This document shows, piece by piece, positions 36,501-45,500 of a stretch of DNA of 64,000 nucleotides. The DNA is from Eonycteris spelaea (lineage: Eukaryota > Chordata > Mammalia > Chiroptera > Pteropodidae). The position numbers and the translations under genes were made by a program. The stretch is from the NCBI GenBank assembly GCA_003508835.1, contig PUFA01000082.1, forward strand, positions 1,736,001-1,800,000. Direction: 5' to 3'. Each line of letters starts with the position of its first letter. The stretch's first letter is position 1. The notes under the pieces are model-generated. The model saw only the letters and a list, made by a program, of their open reading frames with translations, had not been told where the DNA came from and searched no databases.

Positions 36501-39500
36501 GGGGATCGACAGAAGTGGATGTCCATTCTGCTGCTGCTGCTGCTGCTTTACAACGGTAGGTGCCGTCTGTATTCCGGAGCTTTCCCCTTTGGAAGTTAGA
36601 GCTGACGGACGCCTGAGTCGGCCTGGCCCGCGTCTCCAGAAGCGCCCCAGGTGGGGTGGGGGCCCCGCGCGTGGGTGACGTTGCACCAGGACCCAGCAGG
36701 TGCAGGCAGCTTTCACAGGAGGGCCACAGACGCGGCCTCCTGGGAACTGGGCCGATGGTGGCAAACGCCGCACATCCCTCTCCCCGGGCTCCAGAAAGCT
36801 CTGGCTTTCGGAGCTGCAGCCTCAGGCTTCCCAGGCCTGCGGGGAGCGGGCGGCATTGTGTGACTCCACTGGGGCAGTCTGCTCCTTGGCTTCAGGTTTT
36901 CTGAAACACAGAACAGCCTTTGGGGACAGCCTTGCAAGGCGCTGGCAGCCGCTCCCCCACCGGGCCCTCCTGCCTCTCGTGTTCCAGATCCCTTCTTCCC
37001 GCTGTCCTTCCTGGTGAGCAGCTGGTTCCCGGGCATGCTGGACGACCTCTTCCAGTCCGTGTTCCTGTGCGCCCTGCTGCTCTTCTGGCTGTGCGTGTAC
37101 CACGGCATACGGGTGCAGGTGAGCCGCGCCGAGGAGGTGCGACGCCGTCCCGCGGGCCAGCGGCCTCTGCTGGTCGTCCTGGGAGGGACTTACCCTTGAG
37201 AACCTGTCGCCAGCCTGCTCGTCAAGAGAAGAACGCACGCTTTGTAGAAATGACCTGAGCATCTGTGATCCAGCGTGCGCTACTGGGGGTTAAAGGTTGG
37301 CTAGGACTACTAACTGCTCTGTTCCTTCCTCTTTTTTTTTTGCATTTCAGGGAGAAAGGAAGTGTTTGACGTTCTATTTGCCTAAATTCTTCATTGTCGG
37401 ACTATTGTGGTTGGCTTCCGTTACACTGGGAATATGGCAGACGTGAGTAATTTTCTGACGTGTGATGCTTCAGTATGGAAAGTGTTCGGCCTTGTGGACA
37501 GATCCAGAGTTTAAATGTATTTCGTGAACTCATCCAGAAAGGAATCTGTCACCCAGTGTTTCAAGACTAATGTGGGTTGTGTGGCTTGAACTGAGGGTTC
37601 ATTTTCGCCTGAATGGCATGTGGAGAGAAACACAGATCTTCTAGCCTAGGATGGAAAACGCCTCCTGCAGAGAGGTGAAGCCTTCTCCCGTAGGCGCTGC
37701 TCAGGGCAGCTCCCAGTTCGACACTGTCTCCCGACGTGCCAGTGGCTCCTGTGGCTTGCACCTGTAAACTTTCCCGTCCTTACACCAGCTCTCAAGGTTT
37801 CTCTTTGCTGGTATTTTTGTCCTTCTGTGAGATTGTGCCACTGCAGAAGCCTAACGGGTTTTCTGCAGAAACGAGTTCCGTTTCAGGGGCATGTTTTTGA
37901 CACCTGCACATCAAACTAATGGCCCAATAATGACAGGACTGAGCTCACACCTTCTCTACTTCCCTTACCCTGCCTACCTTGTCACCTCAGCTATCCAGTT
38001 TCATTTTAAATTGGGTTTCATGGAAGTTTGTGTTTACTTTTATTGCTTTCTTTGTCTGCTCTTCTATTTCCTGGTGCCCATATATGTCATTGAAAGGTGT
38101 CTAGAAAACAGGCCTTAATTAAAATTGCAAGAGAAACAGTATAGGGATTTTTGCAGTGGAAGATACTGTGACTTCACAGTGCTGATGACTGTGGACACAC
38201 AGTACTGTTGGTAGCATTTTGTGTTTTCAATGTGAAATTTAGGATGTCTCATAAATTTAGGATTATTTTTTAAAAATCCTTTACTGTTGTTAGCAAGTAG
38301 TTTATATTAAGTTTTTAAAAGTCTAAACGTATAAAAGAAAAAGTAAACTAACTATTGATCTGTGACTTTTTTACAACATATTTTTAGAGTTAATGAGTTA
38401 CACGATCCGACATATCAGTACAAAGTTGACACGGGAAATTTTCAGGTAAGGATTGTGAATGAAACCTGAGGATTTTTTTAAAATGGTGTTTAAAAATAAG
38501 ACTAAATTTTGTAACTTAAATTGCACTGTTGACACGAGCTTGCTAACTGGCTAGTTTGGAAGGACCAGGGGAAGTTCATGGGTGGAAAATTTAGAAAAAT
38601 GTGTTGGAGTAGCATGAAAAATAAACGTTTAACAACGATGTTTTCGCTCCCAGCCCTGGGTTTGTGGTTGAAGTACCAGGGCCAGAAGCTGTCAGATTTT
38701 CGGAACATTGTAGAACAATTAAGAAAGCATTTCCGTTCATTTAGTTCTCCAAAGTCGTGGGAGGGTTCCAGCGAGGGAATGGCCTGGCCGGAGCCCGAGC
38801 CGCAGGGCCCAGCGCTCCAGGTGCTTCCCTGCTGTCACTGTCCATTGCGCAGAGGCCCGCAAGTGACAGCCAGCCCCGAGCGTGGCTTCCCCTCGCCCCC
38901 CGGCTGTGTGGCCTTTCGCTGTGCCTCTCAGCAGCCCCTCCAGCCACAGCTCCCTCTGAGTGCGCTGTGGACCCACAGGGGTCTCAGTCGTGTGCCCCAC
39001 GTGGGGCAGTCCCGGGGGCACGAGCTGAATCTCGACCTTGGGTGACATCCAGCCTTTCTCTGTGGCTTCGCAGAGCCTCCTGGAGGAGTGACGGGGGGTG
39101 ATAGTCTGCGGCGACCCGCGTTGAGACCGTGTCACAGGGAACAGTGTAAACGCCTGACCCTTAACCGAAATCCGGGCGGGAGCGCAGCAGCCTCTCCCAG
39201 GTGGAGGGGCTTTGGAGGTGGCCGGATGTGTGCCTCTGAACAGCATGCCATGACCTTTGCCCTCACAGTGTACATGACCTTGCGAGAGAGAAAGAGCGTA
39301 GAAAACAGACCAGTACTGCCAGGATGTGCCCTGTGGACAGCGGGCCCAGGACCCTGGGGGAGGTGGCATCTCTGTGTGTCCTTTAACTGCATTTGGGGGG
39401 AGGGACTGTACCTTGCGTTGGAGAGGAGCGGGGAGGTGGTCCGGGCCAGGGAGGCGCTGTTCCAGAGTCTTGGCGGGGTGAGGAGGAGGGTAGCCGGCTA

Positions 39501-42500
39501 TTGCCCAGCGGGGGGAGCCCTGAGTCAGCCAGACTCGGGGGACTCTGCTCCAGAAGCCGGATACCCTGGGAAGGCTCAAGGCCACATCGAGTGAGGGGCA
39601 GGGCCTCAGTGGAGGTGACTCTAGTTGGCGGGGACGCTAAAGGAAGGGCGAGGAAGGGACTGTTTGACACATTCTCAGGGCAGAGCCTGCAGACGCAGGT
39701 GACAGACCACATATGAGGCTGTTGGTTGAGAGCGTAACCCCTAGATGTAGATAAAGTAATACAGAGTCATGCTGATCTGTTCTGAAAGCTTTTGTCTGGT
39801 GTGGCCCCCTCATTTTTTATGTGAGGAAACTGAGGGCGGCCAAGGTTCTTGCCTCGAGTCCCCCACTTGGAGCTTCGAGCCTGGTTCCCAGGCCCCCAGG
39901 GCTCCCCGGACACCTGGCCGGCAGCCCCCTCTCTCCCGAGTCCTCTCTTACTTCGGCTGTGAAATAGGGTGATAATGGAATCTTCTGAAGGAGTCCTGAG
40001 GATTCACTTACACGAGGAAGGCGAAGCGCTTCTTGGCACAGTGCCAGCCCTGAAGGGCTTCCTGTCACAGCCACCTGTCTGTCCCATCTCAGGCGGGCGG
40101 AAGCCAGCCACGAGGGGGCTCAGGAGTCCTCACAGCCCCCTGGGAAGGACAGTGGCCTGGTCTGTTCCTGAAAAAACACTGGAAATCAGAGACTTCTTGG
40201 AAGCTGAGAAAAGCCACAGGGACCCTCGACTGATCCGGTGAAGGCCCTGTGTTTCACAGATGAGAAGATGAACCCAGACGACAGTCCCAGCTCTGACGAG
40301 GCAGAAGCAGATGCTGGTTTCCTGACCAGCAGTCCTTCGGCGTGGAGGGGGTCTGGCTCCGGGAAGACGGGACAGGGATGGAAGACGGCGTGGGGTGGGG
40401 TCCTCCATGAGGGGGGGCCTGCACCTCTAGCAAGAGAGGGCGCGTCCCCCACCCCGCCCGCGGTCCCACCTGCCTGCCCACCACAGCCTCTAACCTCAGA
40501 ACCAAGTGTTCTCGTTTTTTCTGTGAAAAAGTTATGCAGTCCTGTGGTTTCAGACCTGATGTCTTCCAGACGCTCTGGGTCAGCCCCCTCATCTCACAGA
40601 TAACCGGGGTCCGGCACGTGGCGACTTGCCTGAGGAATCCTCAGGGTCTGGTCCTGGATTCTTTGATGCATGTCACCATGTCACCATTCACAGGCAGAGC
40701 AGGGAGCCAGGCCTCACCCAGGGACAGAGAGTAGGAGCCACTGCCATTGATTGAGCACCACTACAGTCCAGGCTGTGCGTGTGTGTGCACGCGTGTGTGC
40801 GAGCGTGCGCTAGGAGCTTGGCGTGTGCGAGGGAAGCAGTGTGGGTTCTTGTCATCTGATTACGAGGGCTGGGGGTCCTCTTGGGGGGAGCCGCCTGCTC
40901 TCCCAGCGAGGATGGGAGGCTGAGCATGTCCTTGTTCTGCTTTAGAGAGGGACCGTCAGGGCTCTGGGACCTTCTAGAAACATTTGCGTTTCCCGCCCGT
41001 GGTGCTGGACGGAAGAGCCGCACTGAGACCTTGTTTCGTTGCAGGGAATGAAAATGTTCTTCATGGTGGTGGCCGCGGTCTACGTTTTATACCTCCTGTT
41101 CCTGATAGTGCGGGCCTGTTCTGAGCTGCGTCACATGCCTTACGTAGGTCAGTGCCACTTCACAAATGCCCAGGGCAGCCTGGGTCGGGAGGTGGCTTCA
41201 CACGGGCGGAGGAGTGGCTGGAGGCTGCCAAGCAAGTGGCCTGACCTATTCCCACGGGCTGGGGACCAGCACCGTCGATCCCTGGGGCAACAGGGCAGAA
41301 GGGGTAACTCTGGGCCATTTAAACAGCGCCTCAGGCCAGCGCAGGAGGGGGACCCGTGGGCTGGGAGCCGGCTGGGCCCTGGGCTCCAGCGAGGCTGTGG
41401 GAGCCTCGTGGGTCCTTCCAGCATCGCACCTGGCATCGGGGCCGGTGGGTGGCTCGCCTCGTCCTTGAGTCCGGCCAAGTCCCCCCATCTCACAGGATCC
41501 TTTCCCCCAGTCTGGGGACCTCCTGGACTCTGGAGAGGTGGGACAGTGTTTCTCCTGGGCTTCAGGTTTCAAGTCCAGAGGGAAGGAGGCTTCGTCCTGG
41601 GGGCTTTCCTAGGCCTTCGTCCGGATGAGCACGGCATGAACTTCTGGGGCGGCTCCATGGGCATTGCTTGCTTTTTCAGACCTCCGGTTCGAGTTTTTGA
41701 CTGCGTTGACGTTCGTCGTGCTTGTCATTAGGTAAGAAGACTTTATTTCTTGAAGGACACAAAACTGAGTATTTCTTCTTCTCTCTTGAATATCGTTTTT
41801 CCCCTTTTACAGAGTTAATTTTAGGGTGCTTGTAGCCAGGTGTGGTCGCTAGGGCAGGGAGGGCACACGGCGCGTCGGAAGCACGGGCACCTCGGCCGCA
41901 GGGCGCTCACCTGGCTGGGCGTAACCTCCGTGCTGTCTCGGGTGTGCGGGTTGATCCACTGCCCCCCCCCCGGAGCTGCGCGCTGTGCTCCCCCACGTGT
42001 CAGAACTCAGCGGGATTGTGACACGACCTTGAGTTGTACTCAGCATTCAACCTCCCCGAAACAGTAGCACGTGTTATAGTCATCGGTGTGTCTCTAGTGC
42101 TTGGCACAAGTGTTGTCTCTGAACTCTCACGGGCTCCACACACCTTCCTATCCTTTTACGTGCACACACACCTTCTATACAGTCTGTCTTAAAAGTTGTT
42201 ACGCTTTTGTGGTTTTTCTTCCTCTGAGCTTCAAGGGCATTCGTTGTTTATGCAGCGAAGACGTGTTGAGCGCCTACACTGTTGCACAGCAGACAGCCCC
42301 CCGCCATCATGGCGTTTATAGTCCAGTGGAGGCAGGTGGTGATAAACAGGTGCATACATCGTCTGGGTGCCGTAGTCAGCGCGTGAGAGAGCTGGCGATA
42401 GGATGGCAGGGAGCGGCTGCGTTAGGTGGGGTGGGTGGGGCCTGACTCTGAGGGAATATCTGGCCTGGGGCCTGGAGGAGGAGCCCTAAAAACACATGGG

Positions 42501-45500
42501 GTGGTTGCCCAGGCAGCGGGACAGGAGGAGGAACCGCAGGGTCACAGGAAGTGGGCTGGAGGGAGGGCCGGCGGAGCAGTCAGGTGGGCCCCGCAGGCCG
42601 CCCTGGGTGGTGTTCGCAGGGATGAGAACCCCCAGAGGGATTTAGGCCAGAGGGGAAGGGAGCCGATTTACATTTCTATTAAGAATCAGTCTGGCTGCAC
42701 GCGGAGAATGGACCACAGGGAAGGGCGGTGAAAGGCGGGGTGCTGGTGGAGGTCGTGGGCTGGTGGAGGTTCAGGGGCGAGCCTGGCTGCCCCCCCAGAA
42801 CCTCCATTCTCGTGTGTCGAGGCAGGTGTCAGCAGAGGCGTTGCCCCTGGCTGCTTCACCGTGTGGGTGACCGCGGGGAAGGGCAGCGTGAGTGGGGAGG
42901 CGGGCTGCCCTCAGGGGAGCTGGTAACTGGCGCAGGGGACAGCCTGGGAAACAGGACTGAGGGGCAGAGGCCAGGTGGTGCTCCGAGGCCCTGACCAAGA
43001 CTGTGGCAGGCGGGGTCGGGGCCAGCGGGTTTCACCCCAGCGGCTGGCCCCTCTGGACCTGAGGCCGAGCACCCAGCGGCACGGGCTGGGTGTGCACGCG
43101 CGTGTGCGTGTGCAGGGACACGTCCCCGTGCAGAGGTCATGGGGCTACATGCGCGTGTGCGTGTGCAGGGACACGTCTCCGTGCAGAGGTCACGGGGCTA
43201 CATGCGCGTGTGCGTGTGCAGGGACACGTCCGTGCGGAGGTCACGGGCTACATGCGCATGTGCGTGTGCAGGGACACGTCCCCGTGCAGAGGTCACGGGG
43301 CTACATGCGCATGTGCGTGTGCAGGGACACGTCTCCGTGCGGAGGTCACGGGCTAGACTGTAGTTGCCAGCAGAGTGACTGAGACGACTCGTTAACGGGT
43401 TGTGACGGAGCCGGTGCCGTTCCTTTGTGTATCTCACATACCCCCTCCCCTTCTTTTCCAGCATCGTCATCCTTTATTTGAGGTTCGGAGCACAGGTATT
43501 ACAAGACAATTTTGTAGCTGAACTCTCAACTCACTACCAGAATTATATCCTTCTCATGGGACGCCGCCAGGCTTCAGGATTGCACTGTAGACCAGCAGTT
43601 AGTGTGTGAGGTCTGTGAGCATCAAGAAGGGACAGGTCACCTCCCCGTCGCCTGGCCTGCGGAGCCCAGGGGCAGAGGGTGCAGAGGGGGCGCTTGCTCT
43701 GGCCCCCGCACAGCCTGGGAAGCACTGACCCTCGGCAGGCAGCAGCTCAGGCTCCCCAGGTGAACCGGCCCCAGGGCCCGTAAGCATGTGGACTCACGCC
43801 CAGGGACCGCAGTGTCTGCGGCTGCCCTTGGCCCCTCGCACCACGGCCCAGATGCGCCCAGCTGCAGTGTCCACAGGGAGTCTGAGCCTGTGTTCCCCTG
43901 GAAGGGCCCACAGAACAGTGGGACCTCCTTCTGTCCCTGCATGGGCACCTGAGGCCAGGGATGGGGGAGGCTTGGCGCCTCCATAGCGAACTCCTCTTTC
44001 AGATGCTTGGTAGGCCGGGTGTGTCTCCCCCTCCCCGCTGGTGACGGCATCTGCCGGGATGCTTTGGGTTAATCCTTTACATCTTGGGTTCTTCCCTTGG
44101 ACCCTCTTGCATCCTTAGGATTAATGCGTGATTTTTCAAATTGTTGTGACTAAATTTCACACCAGACTTTTACCAGATTCTCAAAGGGGCCTGTAGTCCA
44201 GCAAGGGTTAGGAACGACCAGTGGGAGGGTCTGTGTGCAGTTCCTCACCTCACACTTAACTCACCCGCGTGCATGTGGCCTTCCTGCCCTTGGCTTGATC
44301 ATGTCGGGTTCTGCCCCCCGAGACGCTCCCAAGGACAGGAGAGGGCATGGTTCATCTGCCACTTGCAGGTGACCGTGAGGGGTTATTGTGAGCTCTGGCT
44401 GTGGGCTTGCCCCATGGCGTCCTGAGGTCTGGGTTATGGAGCCCCGGGGTACTCGGCGGTGGCCGGCAGCAGAAAGGACTGGTACTGGTGGCTGGAAGCA
44501 GCGGCCAGGCCGGTCGCCATGTCCGAGCGTGGAGTTCCGGAGCTGCTTACTTCCCTTGACCAGTGCCACCAGCTGAGTTCCTGTCCTTGTACGGCTTGCT
44601 GAACTTTTACCTCTACACGCTGGCCTTCGTGTACTCTCCGGCAACGAACGCCCTGTATGGTAAGCCGCCCTGGGGCCCGGGTTCTCCATTGGTGCTGGCG
44701 CCCCAGCTCACAGCGCCTTCTCGCTAGCGGAGAGAGATGAGGTAACTAAAATGGCCCCGATTTTTGGTTAGAACGCACATGCACTGCGTCATCACAGCAC
44801 AAGAGGGAAACGGGATTTAGCGGGTCATACCAGCACCATGTCATCAGCCGTATGAAACTAGGTCTGCCGAGTCGGTGCCATGGCCATTCACAAGAAAGCC
44901 AAGATATACAGTCCTTCCCCAGAAAGCGAAAACAAAAACAAACAGCCCTGTCGCACAGGGAGGGCACAGGGTGAGCACTTCCTGGGACCCAGGCAGGGGC
45001 GCAGTGTGTCGGGACCCCCCCCCCCCCGGTGTTTCCGTCGTGAGTTCTCAAAGCACCTTCAGAGGCGTCTCATTTGGGCCTCATGGCAACTGTGTGACAG
45101 GTGTGGCCACTCCGTTCGCCGCAGGCCCCGGGTGGGAGGGGCAGGCAGGCCGAGGTGGGCGCTCCCCTCTGTCCCCTGCAGACTGGGTGCTCCCCCTGTC
45201 CCCTGCAGACTGGGCGTCCTCCTGTCCCTGCAGACTGGGTGCTCCCCCCCGTCCCCTGCAGACTGGGTGCTCCCCCCGTCCCCTGCAGACGCAGGAGAGA
45301 GTGCCTGCAGGCGGCTCCGGCCGCGCAGTGACGCTGCCCTGGCTGGTGGGCGAGAAACATGCCCAGGGGCAGGATGAACGGCTTGTTCGGGTCACGCAGA
45401 CCTACGTGGTGGAGACCAGGGTTAATTCCAGCCCTTTCTGAGACCTGCCCTTCTCCCGGGCGGATCACGGGAACATGCTCTTCTTGGTTTTCAGAGTCCC

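Larger units (their letters stand above)
41148..43461 (+). other. TMEM181: TMEM181 introns 12 and 13
   Basis: Intron 12 (41148-41679) holds nothing recognised. Intron 13 (41732-43461) is GC-rich and ends with the 53-bp minisatellite. Confidence 0.65.

Noticed and set aside
38737..39585. 282-codon minus-strand open frame
   Set aside because: GC-rich intron 11 sequence with no recognisable domain and with competing open frames on the plus strand.
41039..41731. 230-codon plus-strand open frame
   Set aside because: It is real exon 12, chance open sequence through intron 12, then exon 13 in another frame. Both exon boundaries have good splice sites.
43095..43355. Regular direct repeats resembling a CRISPR array
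   Set aside because: The units are contiguous with no unique spacers, in a mammalian intron. It is a minisatellite.
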